From contig NZ_CP067395.1 in NCBI RefSeq assembly GCF_017355525.1, positions 5,468,501 through 5,532,500 on the forward strand: a stretch of 64,000 nt of DNA, read 5' to 3'. The notes under the pieces are model-generated. The model worked only from the letters and a program-made list of their open reading frames with translations, ran no database searches and had not been told where the DNA came from. Both the position numbers and the translations under genes were made by a program. The DNA is from Lysobacter enzymogenes. GTDB lineage: Bacteria; Pseudomonadota; Gammaproteobacteria; Xanthomonadales; Xanthomonadaceae. Of this stretch, positions 34,984 to 43,428 are shown one piece after another. Position 1 is the stretch's first letter; every line of letters begins with the position of its first letter.

Positions 34984-35829
34984 TCAGTCCGCCGCGTCCT
35001 GCACCACCACGTACTGCTTGCGGAACTCCATCGACTGCCCCGGCGCGGTCGGCCAGGTCGCGGCGTAGGCGCGCAGCCCGTCCAGGCCCTGCGGCCAGTC
35101 TTCGCCGTTGACCCGGCAATCGGCGTTGCATTCGCCGTCGTCGTGGTCGCGCGAGGCGAACAGGCGCAGGGCGAAGAAGCCGTCGGCGTCGAGCAGCGGC
35201 CGGAACGCTTCGAGCGAGTTGGTCAGCAGGCAGCACGGGCAGAAATCGTGGCCGTCCGCTTCCTCGCCGTCTTGCGCGCATGCGGCTTCGGTCTGGGCGC
35301 GGCCGAAATGCGCGACCGGGCCGAACACGATCCGACGCCGGCGCAGCGGCGCGCCGTCCTCGCCGCCGAACTCCATGCGCATGCTGGTGCAGGTTTCCGG
35401 TTCCTCGCGCGCGGCGTCGAGCAGGGCCATCAGGTCGGTGCGCGCCCACTGGTCGAAACCGCGCTTGATCGAGGCGTCGAAGTTCTCGCCGGTGGCGTGC
35501 TGGTATTCGAACAGGCCCTGCGGGAACAGACGCAGGTGATTGCACTGGATGGTGCAGGCGGTGCGGATGGTCTCGCCGTCCAGCTCGGTGAACTCGACCA
35601 GTTGCGGATACGCGAACAGGCCGCCGTCGCCGATCTCGATCCAGCCGTTGTCGTAGGCGTGGACGCGATGGCCGTGCCCGCGCAGGATCTCGGTCAGCGT
35701 TTCGACCAGGTCGAACGGCTCCAGGTAGGTCTCGCCGTCTTCGTCGTCGAAACGCAGGTGGCCGGCCGGCGAACCGCCGGGGTTGGCGTCGACCAGGGCG
35801 AACTCGGGACCGGCCGCGGATGCGCTCAC
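34984..35829 (-). CDS. DUF6348-like protein of unknown function
   Basis: 281 residues from GTG 35829; the GTGA overlaps the stop of the upstream dipeptidase gene, so the pair is translationally coupled. Soluble, acidic, no signal peptide. Features: DDEDGETYLEPFDLVETLTEIL near the N-terminus, a TACTIQCNHLRLFPQGLFEYQHA middle, CPCC (about 220) and a terminal CNADCRVNGEDW with two more Cys, which could form a metal site with CPCC. I believe proteins of this form are listed as DUF6348; this is from memory. The coupling to an M19 dipeptidase is the only functional clue. Confidence 0.8.
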   Translation of the reverse strand: MSASAAGPEFALVDANPGGSPAGHLRFDDEDGETYLEPFDLVETLTEILRGHGHRVHAYDNGWIEIGDGGLFAYPQLVEFTELDGETIRTACTIQCNHLRLFPQGLFEYQHATGENFDASIKRGFDQWARTDLMALLDAAREEPETCTSMRMEFGGEDGAPLRRRRIVFGPVAHFGRAQTEAACAQDGEEADGHDFCPCCLLTNSLEAFRPLLDADGFFALRLFASRDHDDGECNADCRVNGEDWPQGLDGLRAYAATWPTAPGQSMEFRKQYVVVQDAAD

Positions 35830-37043
35830 GGCCGCACCGCCTTGGCCTCGACCTCGCTCCACACCCGCAACAGGTTGGCGCCGAGCACCTTGCGGAGGGT
35901 CTCGTCGGACAGGCCGCGCGCCTTCAGGCCGTCGATCAGGTTGGGATAGTCGGCGACCGACTTGAGCCCGTCCGGCAGCGCGCCGCTGACGCCGTCGAAG
36001 TCCGAGCCGATGCCGACGTGGTCGGCGCCGAGCAGCTTGACCGCGTACTCGATCTGGTCGAGCACCGCGTCGATCTTGACCGCGCGCGGCGGATGCGCGG
36101 CTTCCCATTCCTTGTCGAAGGCTTCCGACGATTTCGGCGTCTCGCCGCGCTTGCGCGCCGCGGCCTGTTCCTGCTCGAACTTCGCGCTGGCGACGAAATA
36201 GGCCTGTGTGTCGGCGGCCGAGGCCGGATCGACGAAGGGATTGCCGAACACCACCTGGACCACGCCGCCCTTGGCCGCGACCGCCTTGGCCAGTTCGTCG
36301 CTGAGGTTGCGTTCGAAGCCCGGGGTGAAGTGGCGCAGGCCCGAATGGCTGGCGATCACCGGCGCCTTGCTGCGCGCGAGCACGTCGCGCACGGCGTCGT
36401 CGGACAGGTGCGAGACGTCGACCATGATGCCGAGCCGGTTCATCTCGTCGACGACCTTCTCGCCGAACGGGCTCAGCCCTTTCCAGGTGCGCTTGCGGCT
36501 GTACGAGGAATCGCTGATGCGGTTGTCCTCGCTGTGGGCGAGGGTGATGTAGCGCACGCCGCGGTCGTAGAACAGCTTGAGCTTCGACAGGTCGTCGCCG
36601 ATCGGCGCGCCGTTCTCCATGCCCAGCGCCAGCAGCACGCGCTGGTTGTGCGCGTTCAAGCGTTCGAAATCCTTCGGCGAGCGCAGCACCGCGAACTGCT
36701 CGGGGCGGCGCCCGACCATCGCCTCGACCGCGTCGATCTGGGTGTGCGCGGTCTGGGTGGCGGTGCCGGCGGCGTCTTCGCCGGGCGAGGTGTAGATCGA
36801 CATGAAGGCGATGTCGAGCCCGCCCTGGCGCGCGCGCGGGTAGTCGAATTCGACCTTGGGCGTGTCCAGGCCGAGGTCGGCCCAGTGGCGCAGCAAGCCG
36901 GTCGGCGCGTCGATGTGGGTATCGACGACGATCGCGTCCTGGGCGAAGCGCTGTCCCGCGCTCAGAGGTTGGTCGGCCTGCGCCGCGGTCGAATACAGCA
37001 GCGGCGCGAAGGCGAGGGCTAAGGCGAGAGCGGCGATCCGCAC
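35826..37043 (-). CDS. Membrane-type dipeptidase, peptidase family M19
   Basis: 405 residues. Signal peptide RIAALALALAFAPLLYSTAAQA, then the renal-dipeptidase fold with binuclear zinc ligands: VVDTHIDAP (His-x-Asp), ALGMENGAPI (bridging Glu), VDVSHLSD, ASHSGLRHFTPGFERNLSD and GIGSDFDGV. It cleaves dipeptides, sometimes with D-residues, in the periplasm, and would complete the breakdown begun by the S46/S9 dipeptidyl peptidases in this window. Its stop overlaps the start of the DUF6348-like gene. A REP repeat pair lies upstream. Confidence 0.93.
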   Translation of the reverse strand: MRIAALALALAFAPLLYSTAAQADQPLSAGQRFAQDAIVVDTHIDAPTGLLRHWADLGLDTPKVEFDYPRARQGGLDIAFMSIYTSPGEDAAGTATQTAHTQIDAVEAMVGRRPEQFAVLRSPKDFERLNAHNQRVLLALGMENGAPIGDDLSKLKLFYDRGVRYITLAHSEDNRISDSSYSRKRTWKGLSPFGEKVVDEMNRLGIMVDVSHLSDDAVRDVLARSKAPVIASHSGLRHFTPGFERNLSDELAKAVAAKGGVVQVVFGNPFVDPASAADTQAYFVASAKFEQEQAAARKRGETPKSSEAFDKEWEAAHPPRAVKIDAVLDQIEYAVKLLGADHVGIGSDFDGVSGALPDGLKSVADYPNLIDGLKARGLSDETLRKVLGANLLRVWSEVEAKAVRP

Positions 37044-37132
37044 GGGTCCTCCGGTTTGGGCGCGTGCGCGCCGGCGGCGCGCGGGGGCTCAGCGTACAAC
37101 GATATCGGCGGGTGCGGATCGGGCTGGGCCTC

Positions 37133-37231
37133 CTGTAGGAGCGGCGCGAGCCGCGACCGCGGCAACGCGCCTACGATGAAAATAACGACGCAGTTGCGTT
37201 GTCGCGGGCGCGGCCTGCGCCGCTCCTGCAA
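37133..37231. repeat. CTGTAGGAGCGGCGC palindromic repeat pair
   Basis: Inverted arms CTGTAGGAGCGGCGCGAGCC and a slightly diverged CCTGCGCCGCTCCTGCA, in the 195-nt gap between hutI and the M19 gene. Confidence 0.8.
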
Positions 37232-37238
37232 GGGGACA

Positions 37239-38480
37239 TCAGGCGATCTGGCGACCTTGGCAGAACACGCGCTGGGCCAGACGGCCGCCGAGCCAGTAAC
37301 AAAGCTCGGCCGGATGACGGATGTCCCACAACACGAAGTCCGCGCTCGTCCCGACCTTGAGCGCGCCGGCGTCGTCCAGGCCGAGCGCCTTGGCCGCATG
37401 CACCGTCGCCCCGCGCAACGCTTCTTCCGGGGTCAGGCGGAAATGCGTGCACGACAGCTGCATCGCCTGGCGCAGCGACAGCAGCGGCGAGGTGCCGGGA
37501 TTGCAGTCGGTCGCGACCGCCATCGCCACACCATGCTCGCGGAAGGCGTCCAGCGGCGGCAGCTTGGTTTCGCGCAGGACATGGAACGCACCCGGCAGCA
37601 GCACCGCGACGGTGCCGTGCGCGGCCATCGCGCGCACGCTGTCCAGCGAAGTGTGTTCGACATGGTCGGCGGACAGGCCGTCGAACGCCGCGGCCAGCGC
37701 GCCGCCGCCGAGGTCGCTGAGCTGGTCGGCGTGCAGCTTCACCGGCAGGCCGAGCGCGCGCGCGGCTTCGAACATGCGCGTGGTCTGGGCCGGACTGAAG
37801 CCGATGCCTTCGCAGAACGCGTCGACCGCGTCGACCAGCCCTTCGGCATGCAACTGCGGCAGCCAGGCGCAGGCGGCGTCGATGTAGTCGTCGGCGCGGC
37901 CCTGGTACTCCGGCGGCAGCGCGTGCGCGGCCAGATAAGTCGTGCGCACGCGCACGCCGAGCCGGTCGCCGAGGCGCCGCGCGACCCGCAGCATCTTGCG
38001 TTCGTTGTCGAAGTCCAGGCCGTAGCCGGACTTGATCTCGAGGGTGGTGGCGCCGTCGGCAATCAGCGCGCGGGCGCGCGGCAGCGACTGGCGCAGCAGC
38101 TCGTCCTCGTCGGCTTCGCGCACCGCGCGCACGCTGGAGACGATGCCGCCGCCGGCGCGGGCGATCTCCTCGTAGCTGGCGCCCTGCAGGCGCAGCTCGA
38201 ACTCGCGCGCGCGGTCGCCGGCGAAGACCAGATGGGTGTGGCAATCGATCAGGCCCGGGGTGATCCAGCCGCTGGCCTGGATCACTTGCGCGGCCAGGGC
38301 CTCGGGCGCGTCGGGCAGCTGCGCGCGCGGGCCGATCCAGGCGATGCGGCCGTCGCGCCAGGCCAGGGCGGCGTCGGCGATCTCGCCGTAGCCGGCGGCG
38401 CCGTCGAGGGCGGCGAGCGAGGCGCCGAGGATCAGGCCGTCGTAAGGCCGGCGGTCGGTGGAAGGCGATGAAGACGTCAT
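37239..38480 (-). CDS. hutI: Imidazolonepropionase
   Basis: 413 residues; opens the imidazolone ring to give N-formimidoyl-glutamate, the third step of histidine breakdown. Amidohydrolase fold with metal motif [36 protein letters not shown] and [11 protein letters not shown], all characteristic of HutI. Length is typical (about 405). It is divergent from hutF with 143 nt between starts, so a shared control region is likely; no HutC operator that I can recognise is present. Confidence 0.96.
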   Translation of the reverse strand: MTSSSPSTDRRPYDGLILGASLAALDGAAGYGEIADAALAWRDGRIAWIGPRAQLPDAPEALAAQVIQASGWITPGLIDCHTHLVFAGDRAREFELRLQGASYEEIARAGGGIVSSVRAVREADEDELLRQSLPRARALIADGATTLEIKSGYGLDFDNERKMLRVARRLGDRLGVRVRTTYLAAHALPPEYQGRADDYIDAACAWLPQLHAEGLVDAVDAFCEGIGFSPAQTTRMFEAARALGLPVKLHADQLSDLGGGALAAAFDGLSADHVEHTSLDSVRAMAAHGTVAVLLPGAFHVLRETKLPPLDAFREHGVAMAVATDCNPGTSPLLSLRQAMQLSCTHFRLTPEEALRGATVHAAKALGLDDAGALKVGTSADFVLWDIRHPAELCYWLGGRLAQRVFCQGRQIA

Positions 38481-38623
38481 GGGGAGCGATTCTAGTGGCT
38501 GCGCCGGCGCGCGGCTGTGTACGCCGGCGCATCGTGGCGCGGCCGGGCCCGCGGCCGGCCGGTTTCGGCAAAGCGCCGCGGCAGCGGTTTTCCTCGGCCG
38601 CCGCGCAGGCGAGAATGGCGGCC

Positions 38624-39910
38624 ATGAACGCAGACGCCTCCGATTCCGTGTGGACCCCGCAAGGCTGGCGCGGCGACGCCGCCGGCGAACGCATCGTGCC
38701 GGGCATCGCCAACCTGCATTCGCACGCGTTCCAGCGCGCGATGGCGGGCATGGCCGAACGCCAGACGAATCCCGCCGACAGCTTCTGGACCTGGCGCGAG
38801 ACGATGTACCGCTTCGCCGCCCGCTTCACTCCCGAAGCGCTGTACGCGGTGGCCGCGCAGCTGTACGCCGAGATGCTCGAAGCCGGCTACACCAGCGTCT
38901 GCGAATTCCACTACCTGCACCACGCGCCGGACGGGCGGCCCTATGCCGATCCCGCGGCGATGTCGCGCGCGCTGATCGCCGCGGCGCGCGACACCGGCAT
39001 CCGCATGACCCTGCTGCCGGTGCTGTACATGACCGGCGGCTTCGACGAGCGTCCGCTCGGCGAGCGCCAACGCCGCTTCGGCCACGAGGTCGACGCGTAT
39101 CTGCGGCTGCTGGAGACCTTGCGCGCCGAGCAGAGCCCACTGCTGCGCGTCGGTTGCTGCTTGCACAGCCTGCGCGCGGTGCCGCCGGCGCCGATGCGCG
39201 AGGTGCTGGCGGCGCTGCCGGCCGACAGCCGCGTGCACGTGCACATCGCCGAGCAGACCGCCGAAGTCGAGGACTGCCTCGCCGTGCGCGGCGCGCGGCC
39301 GGTGCGCTGGCTGCTCGACAACGCCGAGGTCGACGAACGCTGGACGCTGGTGCATGCGACCCATCTCGACGAAGGCGAAGTGCGCGACAGCGCGCGCAGC
39401 GGCGCCACGGTCGCGATCTGCACCACCACCGAAGCCAATCTCGGCGACGGCCTGTTCCCGCTGCGCGATTACCTGGACGCGGGCGGCTACTGGGGCGTGG
39501 GCTCGGACTCGCACATTTCGGTGTCGCCGGTGGAAGAACTGCGCTGGCTCGAATACGGTCAGCGCCTGGTCACCCGCCGCCGCAACATCGCGGTCGGCGT
39601 CGGCGCGGACGGGTCCGACAGCGTCGGCGAGACCTTGCTGCGCGGCGTCGCCGCGAGCGCGCCGCGCTCGACCGGCTTCGATGCCGCAGCGCTGGCCGGC
39701 GATACCTTGGTGCTCGACCGCGACGCCCCGGCGTTCGCCGGCGCGACCGACGCCGACTGCGTCGACCGCTGGCTGTTCAGCGGCAACCGCAACCTGGTGC
39801 GCGAAGCGTTCGTCGGCGGCGAGCGGGTCGTGGCCGAGGGGCGGCATCGCGATCGCGAGGCGATCGCGCGGCGTTATGGCGAGACCTTGCGCGCGCTGCT
39901 GGCCGATTAA
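38624..39910 (+). CDS. hutF: Formimidoylglutamate deiminase
   Basis: 428 residues from ATG 38624 (an in-frame ATG at 38615 is an alternative). Converts N-formimidoyl-glutamate to N-formyl-glutamate and ammonia. Motifs: [17 protein letters not shown] (metal His-x-His), [28 protein letters not shown] and [10 protein letters not shown]. The N-terminus is short: WTPQGWRGD runs directly into [14 protein letters not shown], whereas most HutF have 20-25 more residues here forming part of the small beta domain. The deletion is in frame, so the gene is probably intact. The deiminase route needs HutG downstream, which is outside the window. Confidence 0.95.
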   Translation: MNADASDSVWTPQGWRGDAAGERIVPGIANLHSHAFQRAMAGMAERQTNPADSFWTWRETMYRFAARFTPEALYAVAAQLYAEMLEAGYTSVCEFHYLHHAPDGRPYADPAAMSRALIAAARDTGIRMTLLPVLYMTGGFDERPLGERQRRFGHEVDAYLRLLETLRAEQSPLLRVGCCLHSLRAVPPAPMREVLAALPADSRVHVHIAEQTAEVEDCLAVRGARPVRWLLDNAEVDERWTLVHATHLDEGEVRDSARSGATVAICTTTEANLGDGLFPLRDYLDAGGYWGVGSDSHISVSPVEELRWLEYGQRLVTRRRNIAVGVGADGSDSVGETLLRGVAASAPRSTGFDAAALAGDTLVLDRDAPAFAGATDADCVDRWLFSGNRNLVREAFVGGERVVAEGRHRDREAIARRYGETLRALLAD

Positions 39911-39923
39911 GCCGGCGATCTAC

Positions 39924-40022
39924 CTGTAGGAGCGGCGCGAGCCGCGACTGCGACAACCCAACCATGACGAAAGTTACGGCGTAGTTGCGTTGTCGCAGTC
40001 GCGGCTCGCGCCGCTCCTACAG
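39924..40022. repeat. CTGTAGGAGCGGCGC palindromic repeat pair, overlapping the ogt stop
   Basis: Perfectly matching inverted arms (CTGTAGGAGCGGCGCGAGCC and GGCTCGCGCCGCTCCTACAG). The right arm overlaps the ogt gene: its CTGTAG gives ogt its last Leu codon and TAG stop (40017-40019). Confidence 0.9.
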
Positions 40023-40562
40023 GGCGCCGAAAAGGTCTTGGGACTGCGGCGCTTCCTGCAACGCGCCCTCCAGCATCAGCAGATGCTTCTTCACCGGCAG
40101 CCCGCCGCCGAAGCCGGTCAGGCTGCCGTCGGAACCGATCACGCGATGGCACGGCAGCACGATCGGCAGCGGATTGCGGCCGTTGGCGGCGCCGACCGCG
40201 CGGGTCGCGGTCGGTTGGCCGAGATGCCGCGCCATCTGCCCGTAGCTCCAGGTTTCGCCGTACGGAATCAGTGCCAGCGTGCGCCAGCACTGCAGCTGGA
40301 ACGCGGTGCCGTGCGGCGCCAGCGGCAGTTCGAAATCGCGGCGCTCGCCGTCGAAGTATTCGCGCAACTGGCGGCGCGTGCTGGCGAGCACCGCGTCGTC
40401 GCCTTCCTGCCAGTGCTCGTCCATCGCCGCCGGATGCCAGGGTTCGGCGAACTCGATCAGGCGCAGGCCGTCGTCGCCGCTGGCCAGCAGCAGGCGGCCG
40501 ACCGGGCTGTCGATGTGCTGATAGCGCACCAGGCCGCGCTTGAGCCGGATCGGCGAACTCAT
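40017..40562 (-). CDS. ogt: Methylated-DNA-protein-cysteine methyltransferase
   Basis: 181 residues; removes the methyl group from O6-methylguanine onto its own cysteine, once per molecule. [20 protein letters not shown] holds the acceptor Cys138; [15 protein letters not shown] is the DNA-binding helix-turn-helix. Its ATG overlaps the stop of the Ada-AlkA gene (ATGA, 40559-40562), so the two are made together. The end of the reading frame runs into a REP repeat, which provides the stop codon, so the last residues (about [13 protein letters not shown]) may not be ancestral. Confidence 0.95.
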   Translation of the reverse strand: MSSPIRLKRGLVRYQHIDSPVGRLLLASGDDGLRLIEFAEPWHPAAMDEHWQEGDDAVLASTRRQLREYFDGERRDFELPLAPHGTAFQLQCWRTLALIPYGETWSYGQMARHLGQPTATRAVGAANGRNPLPIVLPCHRVIGSDGSLTGFGGGLPVKKHLLMLEGALQEAPQSQDLFGAL

Positions 40563-42154
40563 GCGGCCTGCTTCGCGCGTTTGCGCTTAGCGGCGACCGC
40601 CGTCGGCGCCGCCGCGCGGATCGGCGTCGGCGCGGCCATCGAGGAGCGCCAGATGTGGATCACGCCGTAGGCGCGCCACGGCCGCCACGCTTCGGCGCGC
40701 GCGCCCAGCGCCTTGGCGCTCAGGCGCACGCCGTCTTCGGGCAGGGCTTTTTGCAGGACCAGATCGTCGGCCGGAAACGCATCGGGATGGCCGAGCGCGC
40801 GCATGGCGATGTAGTGCGCGGTCCACGGGCCGATGCCGGGCAGGGCGACCCAGCGCGCGACGAAATCGTCGAGGGTGCGTTCGGCGCGAAAGTCCACGCG
40901 TCCGTCGAGCAGGGCGCGGGCGACGGTGCGCACGGTGTCGGCGCGGGCGCGGGTCAGCCCGAGCGGCGCGAGGTCGGCGTCGGCGAGTTCGGCCGGAGTC
41001 GGAAACAGATGGGTCAGGCCGGGGCCGAACGGCTGCGGCAAGGCATGGCCGTAACGCTGCGCCACGCGCGCCGCCAGGGTGCGCGCGGCGGCGACGCTGA
41101 CCTGCTGGCCAAGAATCGCGCGCACCGAAATCTCGAAGCCGTCCCAGCCGCTGGGCAGGCGCAGCCCGGGCTGGCGCGCGACCAGCGCGCGCAGGCGCGG
41201 ATCCACCGACAGCGCCGCGCCGATCGCGTTCGGATCGGCGTCGAGGTCGAACATGCGGCGCAGGCGGTTGGTGATGTCGAGCAGGCGCGACGGCGCGGTG
41301 CCGTGCAGTTCCAGCTTCAGCGCGTGCTGGCGGCCGTGCTTGTCGGACGGCCACGCGCTGACCCGCAGCCAGCCGGGCGCGTCGGCCGGGCCGCCGGCGT
41401 GCGCGGGGCCGATCGCGCGGGTGTAGCTGTGTTCGTCGACGTGTTCGACCCCGGGCAGCGCACGGCCGCGCAGGAAATCCAGCATCGCGCTCAGGTCGTA
41501 CGGCGGGCGGTAGCCCAGCCGCAGCACCAGCGCGTCGCCGCCGCCCTGGTCGGGCGGTTCGTTCGGCCGCCGGCGCAGATCGCGCGGCGCCATCCGGTAG
41601 GCCTCGGCGAATGCGGCGTTGAACCGGCGCAGGCTGCCGAAGCCGGCGGCGAGCGCGACTTCGGTGATCGGCAAGCGGGTTTCGGTCAACAGCTGTTTGG
41701 CGAACAGCAAACGGCGGGTGCCGTGCACGCCGATCGGCGGCGCGCCGAGGCGTTCGACGAACAGGCGCCGCAGCTGCCGTTCGCCGAGGCCGACGCGCTC
41801 GGCCAGCGCCGACAGCGGCTGTTCGGCCAGCGCGCCTTCGTCGATCAGCTTGAGCGCGCGCGCCACCGCCGCGTCGCCGCGCCGCCACGCGCCCTCGGCC
41901 GGCGACAGCTCCGGGCGGCAGCGCAGGCACGGGCGGAAGCCGGCGGCTTCGCAGGCCGCGGCGTGGCCGAAGTATTTGACGTTCCGGCTTTGGGCGGCCG
42001 GCGCCGGGCACACCGGCCGGCAGTAGATGCCGGTGCTGGTCACGGCGACGAAGAACAGGCCGTCGAAGCGCGGATCGCGGCTGATGCGGGCCTGCTCGCA
42101 CACCTGCGGCGGCGGCAGCGAAGCGGTGGGAGCGGGCAGAGCGATGACGTCCAT
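40559..42154 (-). CDS. Ada-AlkA fusion: regulator and 3-methyladenine glycosylase
   Basis: 531 residues in three parts. An Ada N-terminal zinc domain at about 20-85 has Cys45, 49, 76, 79; the 4-27-3 spacing equals that of E. coli Ada (38, 42, 69, 72), so methylphosphotriester sensing by Cys45 is expected. An AraC-type helix-turn-helix follows ([40 protein letters not shown]; about 90-200). Then comes an AlkA domain (about 215-500) with the HhH motif [17 protein letters not shown] and the catalytic Asp in AFPADDLVL. One protein can sense methylation, switch genes on and excise alkylated bases; ogt is coupled behind it. Confidence 0.95.
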   Translation of the reverse strand: MDVIALPAPTASLPPPQVCEQARISRDPRFDGLFFVAVTSTGIYCRPVCPAPAAQSRNVKYFGHAAACEAAGFRPCLRCRPELSPAEGAWRRGDAAVARALKLIDEGALAEQPLSALAERVGLGERQLRRLFVERLGAPPIGVHGTRRLLFAKQLLTETRLPITEVALAAGFGSLRRFNAAFAEAYRMAPRDLRRRPNEPPDQGGGDALVLRLGYRPPYDLSAMLDFLRGRALPGVEHVDEHSYTRAIGPAHAGGPADAPGWLRVSAWPSDKHGRQHALKLELHGTAPSRLLDITNRLRRMFDLDADPNAIGAALSVDPRLRALVARQPGLRLPSGWDGFEISVRAILGQQVSVAAARTLAARVAQRYGHALPQPFGPGLTHLFPTPAELADADLAPLGLTRARADTVRTVARALLDGRVDFRAERTLDDFVARWVALPGIGPWTAHYIAMRALGHPDAFPADDLVLQKALPEDGVRLSAKALGARAEAWRPWRAYGVIHIWRSSMAAPTPIRAAAPTAVAAKRKRAKQAA

Positions 42155-42503
42155 GCGCTCAGCCTAGCACCGGGCCGGGGGGCGGACTCGCCGGATTCGG
42201 ACATGAACGTGGCGGCGGCATCGGCGGGCCGTTGCGTCGCGTTTCGCGGCCGGGCTTCGACCTTGGTCTTAGCCAGCAAACGTATACGCGTGCGATCAAC
42301 GCGATCGCGTCCGCATCGCCGCAGGCGCGATCGCGACGCGGTCCGCACCGCTGAATGCGCGAGATCGATTGCATTAAGAACGCCAAGCGTGAAAGCCGGC
42401 AGATTCGATTGTTGAACTCGCTCCAGGCGCAGCGCACGCCGGGCTTTCGTCCGCGGTTTGGTCACGTTATGTATCTGCCACACATCCGACACGAGGAGGC
42501 AAC
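42155..42503. other. 349-nt intergenic region, divergent
   Basis: Between the divergent Ada-AlkA and BSP genes. It should contain both promoters and the operator bound by methylated Ada-AlkA, but I could not pick out an Ada box with confidence. Several GATCGCG/CGCGATC words occur at 42298-42330. Confidence 0.35.
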
Positions 42504-43199
42504 ATGAGTCGCGCTGCGATGCGATGTCATGCGTTGGCATATCTGTTCGGCGCGGCCGCGCTCGGCCCGGCGCTGATGCCGGCGCAGGCGGCCGAGAGCC
42601 GCGTGTATACGCGTTCCGGATACGCCCTGGACTTGCGCGACCTCAACGGCGCGACCGCGCAAGCCACCGCCGACCGTCTGGTCGAGCGTTATTTCGCGGT
42701 GTACCCGCGGCTGGCCGCCGATTTCAATCCGGGCGCGGTCAAGCGCGTGCAGTTCAGGCTCGATCCCGCTTACACCGGCGTGGCTTACGCGGACGACGGC
42801 AAGATCACCTACAACCCGCAGTGGTTCGTGTCGCATCCGAACGACATCGATGTGGTCACGCACGAGGTCATGCATCTGGTGCAGGCCTACGGTCCGTCCG
42901 GGCAGCCGGGCTGGCTGGTGGAAGGCGTCGCCGATTACGTGCGTCAGGTTTACGGCATCGACAACGCGGCCGCGGGTTGGGCGCTGCCGGCGTATGCCGC
43001 GAGCCAGAAGGTCACCGACGGGTATCGCATTACCGCGCGCTTCCTGCTTTGGCTGGAACGGCATGGCCACGCCGGCATCGTCGCGACGCTCGACCAGCGG
43101 ATGCGCGCGGGCCGGTACAACGACGGCGTGTGGCGGGAACTCACCGGCAACAGCGTCGAGCAGTTGTGGGCGTCGTATGCGGCGGATCCGGGGCTGTAG
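42504..43199 (+). CDS. Basic secretory protein family metallopeptidase
   Basis: 231 residues with an ideal GAGGAGG ribosome site. Signal peptide ends at about PAQAAE. The catalytic motif HEVMHLVQAY (His120, Glu121, His124) followed by GWLVEGVADYVR is the hallmark of the basic secretory protein family (plant PRp27/NtPRp27-like, Pfam BSP), zinc proteases of the gluzincin-like sort with Asp/His as third ligand. An exported protease of Lysobacter would serve predation or nutrition; the plant homologues are defence proteins. TonB receptor 3 follows 229 nt downstream. Confidence 0.88.
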   Translation: MSRAAMRCHALAYLFGAAALGPALMPAQAAESRVYTRSGYALDLRDLNGATAQATADRLVERYFAVYPRLAADFNPGAVKRVQFRLDPAYTGVAYADDGKITYNPQWFVSHPNDIDVVTHEVMHLVQAYGPSGQPGWLVEGVADYVRQVYGIDNAAAGWALPAYAASQKVTDGYRITARFLLWLERHGHAGIVATLDQRMRAGRYNDGVWRELTGNSVEQLWASYAADPGL

Positions 43200-43276
43200 T
43201 TCTCGGCGCCGTGTTGGATCGGTTCAAGGTTTTTCCAGGCAGCGTCATCGATGGCTGCACCGTGCTGCGCCGTGCC

Positions 43277-43318
43277 CGTTTTTTTTTAAAAACCGAAATT
43301 TAGATCGATTTAAATCAA
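43277..43318. other. AT-rich tract upstream of TonB receptor 3
   Basis: A T9/A5 run followed by ACCGAAATTTAGATCGATTT and AAATCAATG. The most AT-rich patch in the window. It probably combines the end of the BSP transcript with the receptor promoter; I could not fit a full -35/-10 pair. Confidence 0.4.
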
Positions 43319-43428
43319 TGATTCCGGCCGTCGCCCAATACGGCGCGGCCGCCGGCCGCGCACGCACATCGTCCGAAGCACCCGGCTGCGCCGAGCGCAG
43401 CCGGGATCCAACTCTGGGGAGAGAGCGA

